64,000 bases of DNA from Streptomyces smyrnaeus (GCF_017676345.1 NZ_JAFFZM010000011.1:124001-188000); one strand, 5' to 3'; counted from the first letter of the stretch, positions 51,638 through 60,268 are shown. Numbers and translations are program-made. The notes: a model not told the origin generated them from the letters alone.

Positions 51638-52276
51638 ATGAGCCGACCGAGAAGCAACGCAGTCGACCGTCTGCTGGTCGACCAGTCGGGGCGGCGCCCG
51701 CGCGCCGACGCCCGGCGCAACGTCGAGCGGCTGGTGGAAGCGGCCCGGACCACGGTCGCGGAGGTCGGCGTCGGCGTGTCGGCGCACCAGATCGCGCAGC
51801 GGGCAGGCGTGGGTGTCGGCACCTTCTACCGGCGGATCCCCTCCCTGGAACTGCTCCTCGAGACGGTGCTCGACGAAGTCCTCGACGAGATCACCGACGC
51901 CGCCGACCGCGCGCTGGCGGACCCGGACCCCTGGAACGGGCTCTGTGGCTTCGCGACGGCCTACGTGCGCCTCCGTGCGGAGAGCTGCGGCATCAGCGAG
52001 GCGCTCGGCGGCGCCTGCACAGACGCTCTCGCCACGCGGATCGAGCAGTTGCGGGAGGGGATCCGCCGTCTGGTGGAACGCGCCCGATCCAGCGGCGACC
52101 TGCGTACGGACGTCACCTGGCATGACGTCGCGTTCTTGTTCGCCGCCGCCGCGACAGGCGAACACACGCTGGGTCTGCGGGCCGACGGGCAGCAGTGGGA
52201 GCGCAATCTGCGGATCGTCCTCGACGGGCTGCGCCCGACACGCGTCGGCACGGTGCCGGGCGCTCCCGTTGCCTGA
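51638..52276 (+). CDS. TetR-family regulator
   Basis: 212 aa. HTH region NVERLVEAARTTVAEVGVGVSAHQIAQ, then VGVGTFYRRIPSLELLLE. The C-terminal domain resembles the TetR_C SbtR-type group. It is divergent from the broken oxidoreductase gene, which it probably once controlled together with itself via the palindrome at 51598-51620. Leaderless start at ATG 51638. Confidence 0.88.
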   Translation: MSRPRSNAVDRLLVDQSGRRPRADARRNVERLVEAARTTVAEVGVGVSAHQIAQRAGVGVGTFYRRIPSLELLLETVLDEVLDEITDAADRALADPDPWNGLCGFATAYVRLRAESCGISEALGGACTDALATRIEQLREGIRRLVERARSSGDLRTDVTWHDVAFLFAAAATGEHTLGLRADGQQWERNLRIVLDGLRPTRVGTVPGAPVA

Positions 52277-52381
52277 ATCCCACCTCGGCGAAGGCCGCCC
52301 CGGCACGCCCCGTTGGCACGCCCCGTCCACCATCCGGATTTCCGATGACGGATGTCGGCCCCGGTGATTAGAGTGCCGATC

Positions 52382-52423
52382 ATGCTTTCGGCAACGACGA
52401 CGCTCTCCCCGCCCACCGCGTAA
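52382..52423 (+). CDS. 13-codon leader peptide upstream of an EamA permease
   Basis: ATG CTT TCG to TAA encodes MLSATTTLSPPTA. TAGAGT (52369-52374) lies 7 bases before the ATG, the usual spacing for leaderless Streptomyces transcripts. The peptide has four Thr among 13 residues, three in a row. Its stop codon is inside the first arm of a 10-bp inverted repeat whose second arm covers the permease ribosome site. It is too short for homology; the arrangement is the evidence. Confidence 0.5.
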   Translation: MLSATTTLSPPTA

Positions 52424-52525
52424 GGCGGGCGGCCACGCTCGGCTGCCGCGACGGACGCACGCTTGTCCGCCGCGGGGTCGGTGGCGCCCGCGCACGGGAC
52501 CACCATTCGACCCCTCCTTACGCGG
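52416..52525 (+). promoter_or_regulatory. Candidate translational attenuator of the EamA gene
   Basis: CCGCGTAAGG (52416-52425) and CCTTACGCGG (52516-52525) are perfect complements. The second arm overlaps the GGAG site (52524-52527) of the permease. Between them CCGCGACGGAC (52446-52456) pairs with GTCCGCCGCGG (52465-52475) with one mismatch. A ribosome at the leader stop would open the outer stem. Confidence 0.55.
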
Positions 52526-52534
52526 AGCGCATTC

Positions 52535-53503
52535 GTGCCGACTTCTTCCGCCGGTTCTTCCGGCTCCTGCGGCCTGCCCGTCGGGCGTGGCCTGCTCTTC
52601 CTCGCCGCCGCCGGTGCCACCTGGGGCACCACGGGCGCGGCCGTCGACCTCATCTTCTCCTCCAGCGACCTGGGCCCGCTCGCGGTGTCCTTCTGGCGCT
52701 ATGTCAGCGGACTGACACTGCTGCTCACAGGGCGCGTCCTGCTGCTGTGGCTGCGTCCGCGCGGGGCGACCGCGGTGCCGCGGCTGCGCCCTGCCCTCCC
52801 CCGCTCCAGATTCGTGCTGCGCTTGTCGACCGGGCTGTGTCTGGCCGTCTTCCAGACCGCCTACTTCGCCGCCGTACCGGCGACCGGAGTGGCGGTCGCG
52901 ACGATCGTGACGCTGGGCGCGGCCCCGGTGTTCGTGGCACTGGGCGCCTGGACGGCGCTGGGCGAGCGGCTGGGCCGGGGCGGTACGGCCGCCGTGGGCG
53001 CGGCGCTGACCGGGCTCGCCGTCCTGGTGCTGGGCGACGGCAGCGGCGGGGTGCGGCCCGGCGGTGTCGCCCTCGCCCTGCTGTCCGCGGCCGCCTTCGC
53101 CGCCTCCATGGTGCTCGCCCGTTGGGTGGGCAGCTCGGGTGCGCGGGAGAGCTCCTTCACTCTCACCGCATGGTCGTTCGGGGTGGGCGCCGTTGTGCTG
53201 CTCCCGTTCGCGCTGGCCGAGGGAGCCCTCCCGCACTCCGGTGAACTGGTACGGGTGGTACTGCTGTTGCTGTACGTGGCGGCGGTACCCACGGCTCTGG
53301 CGTACCCGCTGTACTTCGCGGGTGCCGCCGTCGTGCGGGCCGCCACCGCTTCGGTGGTGATGCTGATCGAGCCGGTCAGCGCCGCGGTGCTCGCCGTCGG
53401 GCTGCTCGGGGAGCGGCTGACCCTGCCGATGCTGGCGGGCACGCTGGTACTGCTGACCGCCGTGGCGTTCCTGACCCGGGCCGAGACGGCGCGGACCGCC
53501 TAG
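52535..53503 (+). CDS. EamA/DMT-family transporter
   Basis: 322 aa with about ten membrane segments in two EamA repeats (LLFLAAAGATWGTTGAAVDL begins the first; LALLSAAAFAASMVLARW the second). EamA proteins include amino-acid and metabolite exporters such as RhtA; the substrate here is unknown. GTG 52535 has GGAG 7 bases upstream, and that site is inside a possible attenuator. The stop TAG lies within a tandem duplication that also forms the next gene's promoter. Confidence 0.85.
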   Translation: MPTSSAGSSGSCGLPVGRGLLFLAAAGATWGTTGAAVDLIFSSSDLGPLAVSFWRYVSGLTLLLTGRVLLLWLRPRGATAVPRLRPALPRSRFVLRLSTGLCLAVFQTAYFAAVPATGVAVATIVTLGAAPVFVALGAWTALGERLGRGGTAAVGAALTGLAVLVLGDGSGGVRPGGVALALLSAAAFAASMVLARWVGSSGARESSFTLTAWSFGVGAVVLLPFALAEGALPHSGELVRVVLLLLYVAAVPTALAYPLYFAGAAVVRAATASVVMLIEPVSAAVLAVGLLGERLTLPMLAGTLVLLTAVAFLTRAETARTA

Positions 53504-53536
53504 GCACCGGCGGACGGACCGCCTAGGCTCCGGCGG
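53493..53536. repeat. 23-bp-period tandem duplication
   Basis: Bases 53493-53513 (GGACCGCCTAGGC start) recur at 53516-53536 with one substitution. The first copy contains the EamA stop codon. The second provides TAGGCT (53524-53529), 7 bases before the GNAT GTG, i.e. its likely -10 element. Confidence 0.75.
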
Positions 53537-54199
53537 GTGGACGAGTTGGCGAAGATTCTCGAGGCCGCCGCCCGGGGCGAGTTCCCGCCTCCCGACGGTG
53601 GCACGACCGTGCTGCCGCAGCCCGCACCCCGCGACGCGGGCGTGCTCGCACTGACCGGGCACGCGGTCGTCTTCGCCGACCTGCCACCGGAGTGGATACG
53701 GCGCCAGCTGCCGCCGGACGACCTCGGCGCTCCGCTCGGGCCGCCGTTCCTCACGGCGCTGTGCGCCCGTACCGGCCGGAAGGCGGGCAGCATCGATGTG
53801 CTGCTCGCCCTTCCGCCGGAGCCCGGTGCCGCCGCCCACGACCCGGCGTTCGTCGGCGGGTTGGTGGAGACCCGCGACCAGTCGCACCCGCGAGTGGTCA
53901 GAGCGCTCGCCCACCGCGCGGACGTCCGGGTCTGGACGGCCTCCGGCGGCGGCACGGTGCTGACCGGACGCGGGGTGGCGGACCGCTGGGAGGTGGCCGT
54001 CGAGGTCGACCACACGGCCCGCGGCCTGGGGCTGGGCCGCGCGCTGGCCGCCGCCGCGCGGGCCCTCGTGCCGGCGGACGAGACGCTGTGGGCGCAGGTG
54101 GCGCCGGGCAACGCGGCGAGCCTGCGGGCGTTCCTCGCGGCGGGCTTCGTACCCGTCGGTGCGGAGGTGCTGCTCTCACCGGAGGAGTCTCCGCGCTGA
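53537..54199 (+). CDS. GNAT-family acetyltransferase-like protein
   Basis: 220 aa. The C-terminal half carries the acetyl-CoA-binding signature as ARGLGLGRALAAAARALV, then AQVAPGNAASLRAFLAAGFVPVG, as in GNAT proteins. The N-terminal half is poorly conserved (PDGGTTVLPQPAPRDAG region). Substrate unknown. GTG 53537 is probably leaderless (TAGGCT 7 bases upstream). It is convergent with the ATPase gene and shares a hairpin with it. Confidence 0.78.
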   Translation: MDELAKILEAAARGEFPPPDGGTTVLPQPAPRDAGVLALTGHAVVFADLPPEWIRRQLPPDDLGAPLGPPFLTALCARTGRKAGSIDVLLALPPEPGAAAHDPAFVGGLVETRDQSHPRVVRALAHRADVRVWTASGGGTVLTGRGVADRWEVAVEVDHTARGLGLGRALAAAARALVPADETLWAQVAPGNAASLRAFLAAGFVPVGAEVLLSPEESPR

Positions 54200-54204
54200 A
54201 CCGG

Positions 54205-54221
54205 CCGGGGCCGGGCCCCGG
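54205..54221. terminator. Terminator between convergent genes
   Basis: CCGGGGCC/GGCCCCGG around a single G (54205-54221) gives a compact GC hairpin exactly between the GNAT stop and the stop of the ATPase-type regulator. Confidence 0.55.
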
Positions 54222-54653
54222 TCACCCCGTGGGCACCGGCAGCCACGGGAGTTCGACCCGGACGGTCTTGCCGCCGCCGGGCGCGGGAACGACCCGCATC
54301 CGGCCGCCGGACTCGGCAGTGAGGGTACGGATGATCACCAGTCCGCGTCCGTTGTCCTGCTGCACGGCGGCCGGGAGCCTGCGGGGTCGGCCGGGGTGGC
54401 TGTCGGTGACGCCCAGACACAGCCGCTCGGTCTCCTCCAGCCGTAGATCGACCGTGAAGGTGGGCGATCTGCCGAAGGTGTGCTGGACGGCGTTGGTGGC
54501 GAGCTCGGAGACGATCAGGCGCAGCATCTCCATGGCGTCCGCGTCCGCCGGCAGGCCCCAGGCGCGCAGGGTTTCCATGACATGTCTGCGGGCGGCGGCG
54601 ACGGAAGCGGGCACGCTCGGCAGGGTGATCGTCGCTTCCTGGTGGTCTGCCAT
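54222..54653 (-). CDS. Anti-sigma-factor-type HATPase regulatory protein
   Basis: 143 aa GHKL/HATPase_c domain like SpoIIAB/RsbW. N-box ELATNAVQHT and G-box DNGRGLVIIRTL are present; there is no HisKA domain or membrane segment. Streptomyces has many such small serine-kinase-like regulators whose partners are usually unknown. ATG 54653 (MADHQEATITLPSV) fits the domain start; the longer frame is Arg-rich. The 303 bp upstream to bioF hold only a hairpin. Confidence 0.82.
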   Translation of the reverse strand: MADHQEATITLPSVPASVAAARRHVMETLRAWGLPADADAMEMLRLIVSELATNAVQHTFGRSPTFTVDLRLEETERLCLGVTDSHPGRPRRLPAAVQQDNGRGLVIIRTLTAESGGRMRVVPAPGGGKTVRVELPWLPVPTG

Positions 54654-54911
54654 GGCGAGGCCGTCCCTTTCCCGGGGCCGTTGGCTCCTCCGTCGCGCGG
54701 CAGCGGGCACACGCTCCGCGCTTTCGCATCCGCGCCTTCGAAGGGGCGGAGGGCGTCCCGGAACCGCTGCGCGACAGAGTGCCACTCCTGGCGGCGCCGT
54801 GCGGCCGATCCCCCTGCTTGCGCGCGGTTCTGTCGCCCGAAGCGGTGAACTCTGCGGGGCCGGGACCGTTTTGGCCGCGGCCCCGACTATCGGGCCCTCA
54901 CGCCCGGGGAG

Positions 54912-54942
54912 GGCACGCCGCCTCCGGGGGCGGCGGAGTGCC
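54912..54942 (-). terminator. Terminator after bioF
   Basis: GGCACGCCGCC (54912-54922) pairs with GGCGGC and GTGCC (54929-54934, 54938-54942) with a 3-nt bulge, just beyond the bioF stop. No gene is seen in the rest of the 54654-54956 gap. Confidence 0.5.
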
Positions 54943-54956
54943 GCCGGCCTTGCGGC

Positions 54957-56117
54957 TCAGGCCGTGCGGGGTGCCGTGGCGATCACCGTGTCCGCCGCCC
55001 GGGCGAGCACGGCTGGGGACAGGTCGCCGCGGGCGGTCAGCCGCAGGCGGGAGACGCCGTCGGGGACGGACGGCGGACGGAAGCAGCCGACGTGGATGCC
55101 CGCGCTGCGGCAGTCGGCGGCCCACCGCACCGCGGCCTGCGGCGAGGGGGCCCGCACCGAGACGACGGCCGCGTCGGGCCGGGTGGCGTCCAATCCGGCC
55201 GCGGTGAGCCGGGTGTGCAGTTCGGTGGCGACGGCACGGGTGCGCGTCGCGCGTTCGGGTTCGCGGCGCAGCAGCCGCAGTGCACCTAGTGCGGCGCCCG
55301 CCGCGGCGGGGGCCAGCCCGGTGTCGAAGATGAAGGTCCGCGCGGTGTTGACCAGGTGCGCGATCACGTGCGCCGGCCCCAGGACGGCGCCGCCCTGGCT
55401 GCCCAGCGACTTCGACAGGGTGACCGTCACCACCGTGCCGGGGGTGCCCGCGAGCCCCGCCGCGTACGGTGCGCCCCGGCCGCCCTCGCCGAGCACCCCG
55501 AGACCGTGTGCGTCGTCGACGAGCAGCCCGGCGCCCGCCGGGGCGCAGACGGAGGCCAGCGCGGCCAGCGGGGCCGCGTTCCCGTCGACGGAGAAGACGG
55601 AGTCGGTGACGACCAGGGCGGGCCCCTCGCCCGTGTGCGTCTGCAGTTCCTTGGCCACCGCCTCCGGGTCCGCGTGCGCGGCGACGGCCCTGCGGGCGCG
55701 GGAGAGGCGGCAGCCGTCGATCAGTGAGGCGTGGTTGTGGGCATCGGAGACGATCAGGCCGCCGCCGCCCGGCGCGTTGGTGAGCGCGGTGACCGCGGCG
55801 AGGTTGGCGGCGTACCCGGAGGAGAGGACCAGGGCCGCCTCGAAGCCGCAGAAGGCGGCCAGCTCCGTCTCCAGCCGGGCGTGCAGTTCGGTGGAGCCGG
55901 TCACCAGACGGGAGCCGCTCGCGCCGGCGCCCCAACTCCGGGCCGCCTCGGCGGCGGCGTGGACCACCTCGGGGTGCCGGGAGAGGCCGAGGTAGTCGTT
56001 GCCGGCCAGGTCGAGCAGCGGGGAGTCGGCGGGCCGCGGCACCAGGGTGCGCAGCAGCCCTGCGGCGCGGCGCGTCTCCAGCGCCGCGGCGGTCCATGCG
56101 AAGGGGTCCTGGGACAT
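54957..56117 (-). CDS. bioF: 8-amino-7-oxononanoate synthase (BioF)
   Basis: 386-aa PLP-dependent alpha-oxoamine synthase. DLAGNDYLGLSRHPEV at the N-terminus, the PLP-ring Asp region VDDAHGLGVLG and the Lys in TLSKSLGSQGGAVLG. It condenses pimeloyl-ACP/CoA with alanine in biotin synthesis. ATG 56117 matches the family start. It is divergent from bioBAD with a 227-bp shared promoter region. Same fold family as the C-terminal domains of RedL and RedN. Confidence 0.93.
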   Translation of the reverse strand: MSQDPFAWTAAALETRRAAGLLRTLVPRPADSPLLDLAGNDYLGLSRHPEVVHAAAEAARSWGAGASGSRLVTGSTELHARLETELAAFCGFEAALVLSSGYAANLAAVTALTNAPGGGGLIVSDAHNHASLIDGCRLSRARRAVAAHADPEAVAKELQTHTGEGPALVVTDSVFSVDGNAAPLAALASVCAPAGAGLLVDDAHGLGVLGEGGRGAPYAAGLAGTPGTVVTVTLSKSLGSQGGAVLGPAHVIAHLVNTARTFIFDTGLAPAAAGAALGALRLLRREPERATRTRAVATELHTRLTAAGLDATRPDAAVVSVRAPSPQAAVRWAADCRSAGIHVGCFRPPSVPDGVSRLRLTARGDLSPAVLARAADTVIATAPRTA

Positions 56118-56344
56118 GGGGGCTCTCTTCGTCACCCGCGTCGTCACGCCGGGCCGCCGGGGCGCCCGGGCTTTCGCGCGGCCTGGGATGCACGGTTGGG
56201 GCTGTGCCGGTTGTTTGTAGGCAGTCAATAGAACCTAACGTGCCATGACGAAGGTCGACGTGTGACAACATCCACACCTCGCTCAAGCGGTCTTGTAGGC
56301 TTCCTCCATTACCCGGCAGGGTCGCATGGGCAAGGATCGTGCCC
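56118..56344. promoter_or_regulatory. bioF-bioB divergent promoter region
   Basis: 227 bp, A/T-richer in the middle. TAGG and CCTA flank a 12-bp centre at 56218-56237, and TTGTAGGC occurs at both 56215-56222 and 56292-56299, one copy toward each gene. These could be regulator sites, but no known biotin repressor box is recognised. Confidence 0.4.
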
Positions 56345-57430
56345 ATGGACGACCTGCTGAACTCACTGGTGAACAAGGGGCTCCGCGGCGAGACACCCAC
56401 GCGGGACGAGGCACTGGCGGTGCTGCGTACCACGGATGACGACCTGCTCGATGTGGTGGCGGCTGCCGGGAAGGTGCGCCGCCGGTGGTTCGGGAAGCGG
56501 GTCAAACTCAACTATCTGGTGAACCTCAAGTCCGGGCTGTGCCCGGAGGACTGCTCGTACTGCTCGCAGCGGCTCGGTTCCGAGGCCGGCATCCTCAAGT
56601 ACAGCTGGCTCAAGCCCGAGGAGGCGGCCGACGCCGCGGCGGCCGGGGTGCGGGGCGGCGCCAAGCGGGTCTGCGTGGTGGCCAGCGGGCGCGGCCCCAC
56701 CGACCGTGACATCGACCGGGTCTCCCGGACGATCGAGGCCATCAAGGACCGCAACGAGGGCGTCGAGGTGTGCGCCTGCCTCGGCCTGCTCTCCGAGGGG
56801 CAGGCCGAGCGACTGCGCACGGCGGGGGCCGACGCCTACAACCACAACCTCAACACGTCCGAGGCCACCTACGGCGACATCTGCACCACGCACACGTACG
56901 AGGACCGGGTGGAGACCGTCAAGCAGGCGCGGGGTGCCGGGCTCTCGCCGTGCTCCGGGCTGATCGCGGGGATGGGTGAGACGGACGAGGACCTGGTCGA
57001 CGTGGCGTTCTCGCTGCGGGAGCTGGACGCGGACTCGGTGCCGGTCAACTTCCTGCTGCCGTTCGAGGGCACGCCGCTGGCCGAGCAGTGGAACCTCACG
57101 CCGCAGCGTGCGCTGCGCATCCTGGCCATGGTGCGGTTCGTCTGTCCGGATGTGGAGGTGCGGCTGGCAGCCGGACGCGAGGTGCATCTGCGCTCGCTGC
57201 AGCCGCTGGCGCTGCACCTGGCCAACTCCCTCTTCCTGGGCGACTACCTCACCAGCGAGGGCCAGGCGGGCAAGGCCGACCTGGAGATGATCGCCGACTC
57301 CGGCTTCGAGGTCGAGGGCACCGAGGAGACCACGCTGCCGGACCACCGGCGGCAGGAGACGGCACACCCCCATGAGCGGGTCGCCGTGCGGCTGCGGGGC
57401 GCGGGGACGGAGCTGCCGCCCAATGCCTGA
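56345..57430 (+). CDS. bioB: Biotin synthase (BioB)
   Basis: 361-aa radical SAM enzyme with the cluster motif GLCPEDCSYCSQ. LLPFEGTPLAEQWNL and the C-terminal SLFLGDYLTSEGQ are typical of BioB. It inserts sulfur into dethiobiotin. ATG 56345 has AGGA 8 bases upstream; the GTG two codons earlier is too close to it. First gene of bioBAD; overlaps bioA by 8 bases. Confidence 0.96.
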   Translation: MDDLLNSLVNKGLRGETPTRDEALAVLRTTDDDLLDVVAAAGKVRRRWFGKRVKLNYLVNLKSGLCPEDCSYCSQRLGSEAGILKYSWLKPEEAADAAAAGVRGGAKRVCVVASGRGPTDRDIDRVSRTIEAIKDRNEGVEVCACLGLLSEGQAERLRTAGADAYNHNLNTSEATYGDICTTHTYEDRVETVKQARGAGLSPCSGLIAGMGETDEDLVDVAFSLRELDADSVPVNFLLPFEGTPLAEQWNLTPQRALRILAMVRFVCPDVEVRLAAGREVHLRSLQPLALHLANSLFLGDYLTSEGQAGKADLEMIADSGFEVEGTEETTLPDHRRQETAHPHERVAVRLRGAGTELPPNA

Positions 57431-58838
57431 GCGCACCACCGCGACAGCCGTGCCCGGCGCACCGGTCGAGCCTGACGAGCCGGGCGCGGCCGACGCCGCT
57501 GAGGCCGCCGACCCCACCGGGAGCACCCAGGACACCGGAAGCACCGGAAGCATCGGGCAACTGCTCGCGCTGGACCGGCAGCACGTGTGGCACCCGTACG
57601 CGCCGATGCCGGGCAGTGCCGATCCGCTGGTGGTGGAGTCCGCCTCAGGGGTGCGGCTGCGGCTGGCCGAGGCGGCGCACGGGCAGCGGGAGCTGGTGGA
57701 CGGCATGTCGTCCTGGTGGTCGGCCATCCACGGCTACAACCACCCGGTGCTCAACGAGGCCGCCCGTGACCAACTCGGCCGGATGAGCCATGTGATGTTC
57801 GGCGGGCTCACCCATGAGCCCGCCGTACGGCTGGCCGCCCGGCTCGCCGAGATCGCTCCCGGCGATCTGGAGCACGTCTTCTTGTCCGACTCGGGTTCGG
57901 TCGCCGTCGAGGTGGCGGTCAAGATGTGCCTCCAGCACTGGCGTTCGCTGGGCCGCCCGGAGAAGCGGCGGCTGCTGACGTGGCGGGGCGGCTACCACGG
58001 GGACACCTGGCAGCCGATGTCGGTGTGCGACCCCGAGGGCGGTATGCACCAGCTGTGGTCGGGCGCGCTGCCGGTGCAGGTGTTCGCCCAGGCGCCGCCC
58101 TCCGGCTTCGCCGCGGAGCCCGACGAGGCGTATCTGGCGCACCTGCGGGAGTTGATCGGGCAGCACGCGCACGAACTGGCCGCCGTGATCGTCGAGCCGG
58201 TGGTGCAGGGCGCGGGCGGGATGCGGTTCCACTCCCCCGGGTACGTCCGGGCGCTGCGCGAGGTGTGCGACGCGCACGATGTGCTGTTGGTGCTGGACGA
58301 GATCGCCACCGGGTTCGGCCGCACCGGAGAGCTGTTCGCCGCCGAGCACGCCGGGGTGGCTCCCGATGTGATGTGTGTCGGCAAGGCGTTGACCGGCGGC
58401 TATGTGTCGATGGCCGCCACATTGTGCACACCGCGCGTGGCGCGGGGGATCGCGGCGGGCTCGGTACCGGTGCTGGCACACGGACCGACGTTCATGGGCA
58501 ACCCGTTGGCCGCGGCGATAGCGGGTGCCTCGTTGGATCTGCTGCTGTCCCAGGACTGGCGGGCCCAGGTGCGGCGGGTGGGCGACGGCCTGCGCGCCGG
58601 GCTGGCCGGCGCCACCGGACTGCCGGGGGTACGGGAGGTCGGCGTGCTGGGCGCGATCGGTGTCGTACGCCTCGACCACGAGGTGGACCTCGCGGCGGCG
58701 ACCCGCGCCGCCGTACGGGCCGGGGTGTGGCTGCGGCCGTTCCGCGACATGGTCTACGCCATGCCGCCGTACGTCACCGACGACGAGGACGTCGCACGGA
58801 TCGCCGCCGCGATGTGCGCGGCGGCCCGGGAAGGCTGA
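57423..58838 (+). CDS. bioA: Adenosylmethionine-8-amino-7-oxononanoate aminotransferase (BioA)
   Basis: 471-aa class III aminotransferase. RQHVWHPYAPMPG, MSSWWSAIHGYNHPVLN, DEIATGFGRTGELFA and the PLP Lys in VGKALTGGY are BioA features. It uses SAM as amino donor to make 7,8-diaminopelargonate. About 40 Pro/Glu/Ala-rich residues precede the domain. ATG 57423 overlaps the bioB stop. Confidence 0.95.
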   Translation: MPERTTATAVPGAPVEPDEPGAADAAEAADPTGSTQDTGSTGSIGQLLALDRQHVWHPYAPMPGSADPLVVESASGVRLRLAEAAHGQRELVDGMSSWWSAIHGYNHPVLNEAARDQLGRMSHVMFGGLTHEPAVRLAARLAEIAPGDLEHVFLSDSGSVAVEVAVKMCLQHWRSLGRPEKRRLLTWRGGYHGDTWQPMSVCDPEGGMHQLWSGALPVQVFAQAPPSGFAAEPDEAYLAHLRELIGQHAHELAAVIVEPVVQGAGGMRFHSPGYVRALREVCDAHDVLLVLDEIATGFGRTGELFAAEHAGVAPDVMCVGKALTGGYVSMAATLCTPRVARGIAAGSVPVLAHGPTFMGNPLAAAIAGASLDLLLSQDWRAQVRRVGDGLRAGLAGATGLPGVREVGVLGAIGVVRLDHEVDLAAATRAAVRAGVWLRPFRDMVYAMPPYVTDDEDVARIAAAMCAAAREG

Positions 58839-58851
58839 CGGGAGGCCGAGG

Positions 58852-59616
58852 ATGCCGAACATGTGGAACACATCCGATCTGCCGGGTGGGGGCGGCGTGC
58901 TGTGCGTCTCCGGAGCCGGGACGGAGATCGGCAAGACGGTGACCACGGCGGCGGTGGCCGCGTGCGCACTGCGCGCCGGCCGCTCGGTTGCCGTGCTCAA
59001 GCCCGCCCAGACGGGGGTGGCCGCCGACGAGCCGGGGGATGTGGCCGAGGTGCTGCGGCTGGCCGGCGGTGGCGGGACGGCGCCGGACGCGATGACCGGC
59101 GCCGAACTGGCGCGGTACCCCGAGCCGCTGGCGCCGGAGACGGCGGCCAGACGCGCGGACCTGCCGTACGTGTCGGCGCGCCAGGTCGCGGAGGCGGCCG
59201 AGAAGCTGGCCGCCTCGCACGACCTGGTGCTGATCGAGGGCGCGGGCGGACTGCTGGTGCGGTTCGACGACCACGGCTCGACCCTGGCGGACGCTGCGCG
59301 GCTGCTGGCCGCGCCGGTGCTGGTCGTCGTCCAGGCGGGGCTGGGGACGCTGAACACGGCGACGCTGACCGCCGAGGCGCTGCGGGCCCGGCGGGTGGAG
59401 TGCGCGGGGACGGTGATCGGCAGCATGCCGGCGACGCCGGGGCTCGCGGAGCGCTGCAACCTCGCCGACCTGCCGCGGTACTCCGGGCTGCCGCTGCTGG
59501 GCGCCGTCCCCGAGAGGGCCGGTGCGCTGCCGCCGGCACGGTTCAGCGCGGCGGCGCCGGGCTGGCTGACACCTGAGCTGGGCGGCACGGCGACGGTACC
59601 GGCGGCAGCGGACTGA
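58852..59616 (+). CDS. bioD: Dethiobiotin synthetase (BioD)
   Basis: 254 aa P-loop enzyme. Walker A SGAGTEIGKTVTTAA, KPAQTG and the IEGAGGLLV block match BioD, which closes the ureido ring with CO2 and ATP. GGAGG is 6 bases before ATG 58852. Last gene of bioBAD; its stop lies 9 bases from the stop of the convergent Doc-like gene. Confidence 0.94.
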   Translation: MPNMWNTSDLPGGGGVLCVSGAGTEIGKTVTTAAVAACALRAGRSVAVLKPAQTGVAADEPGDVAEVLRLAGGGGTAPDAMTGAELARYPEPLAPETAARRADLPYVSARQVAEAAEKLAASHDLVLIEGAGGLLVRFDDHGSTLADAARLLAAPVLVVVQAGLGTLNTATLTAEALRARRVECAGTVIGSMPATPGLAERCNLADLPRYSGLPLLGAVPERAGALPPARFSAAAPGWLTPELGGTATVPAAAD

Positions 59617-59625
59617 GCGGGCCGC

Positions 59626-59997
59626 TCACAGGGTCCAGCTGCGCAGCTCCGCGGCGATGGCGTCGAGGTCGGCGGTGCCGTCCTTGACGAGCCTCGCCAG
59701 GTCGCGGATCCGCTCCGGCGAGGTGACCACCTTCAGTCCGCTGGCGACGAGGTAGCCGTAGGCCACGGCGGACGCGAACAGGGCGTTGGAGCGCTCCAGG
59801 GCCGGTACGTGCAGCAGGAGTTGCAGCAGCGCGGCGGCGCGGTCGTACGGTTCGGCGTAGACGGGGCGGCCGAATATGGCGGCTTCGTGGCGGCTGACGG
59901 CGGCGACCAGGGCCCCGTAGTCGGTGACGCGTGGGTCGCCGGGGGTCTTCTCCTCCGCCAGGATGAGCAGCCAGGCGAGGTCGATGCGTACGGTCAC
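59626..59997 (-). CDS. Fic/Doc-family toxin component
   Basis: 123 aa. The helical segment HVPALERSNALFASAVAYGY is a divergent Fic/Doc core: the His and the Asn are kept, but the canonical HPFxxGNKR loop is altered. Doc toxins phosphorylate EF-Tu; activity here is uncertain because the loop is degenerate. It begins at a GTG overlapping the antitoxin stop (GTGA), the usual order in Streptomyces Doc modules. Confidence 0.75.
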   Translation of the reverse strand: MTVRIDLAWLLILAEEKTPGDPRVTDYGALVAAVSRHEAAIFGRPVYAEPYDRAAALLQLLLHVPALERSNALFASAVAYGYLVASGLKVVTSPERIRDLARLVKDGTADLDAIAAELRSWTL

Positions 59998-60260
59998 GCC
60001 GCGGGCAGGCTTCCGGTCCCGCTCCCGCTCGCGCCGCCGCGCTCGCCGGGCGCGGTGTCGAACTCCTCGGCGAAGACCGCTTCGTAGCTCTTCATGAAGT
60101 CGGCGGCCGCGTCCACGAAGGAGCGGCCCACCTCGGCCGCGTCCCGCTGGACCAGCTCCTCGATGTACCGGTTGACGCTCACACCGCGGGCCAGCGCACG
60201 CTCTCTGGCGGCCTGCGCCGTCGCCTCGTCGACGCGGACGTTCATCTGTGTCTTCGCCAC
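59994..60260 (-). CDS. Ribbon-helix-helix antitoxin
   Basis: 88 aa. The N-terminal QMNVRVDEATAQAARERALARGVSVNRYIEEL is a ribbon-helix-helix DNA-binding domain; the acidic C-terminal part (about 50-70) probably binds the toxin. GTG 60260 follows TAGCGT by 6 bases, so it is probably leaderless. Paired GCTAGC palindromes overlap that promoter, consistent with autorepression. Confidence 0.82.
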   Translation of the reverse strand: MAKTQMNVRVDEATAQAARERALARGVSVNRYIEELVQRDAAEVGRSFVDAAADFMKSYEAVFAEEFDTAPGERGGASGSGTGSLPAA

Positions 60261-60268
60261 ACCACCAC

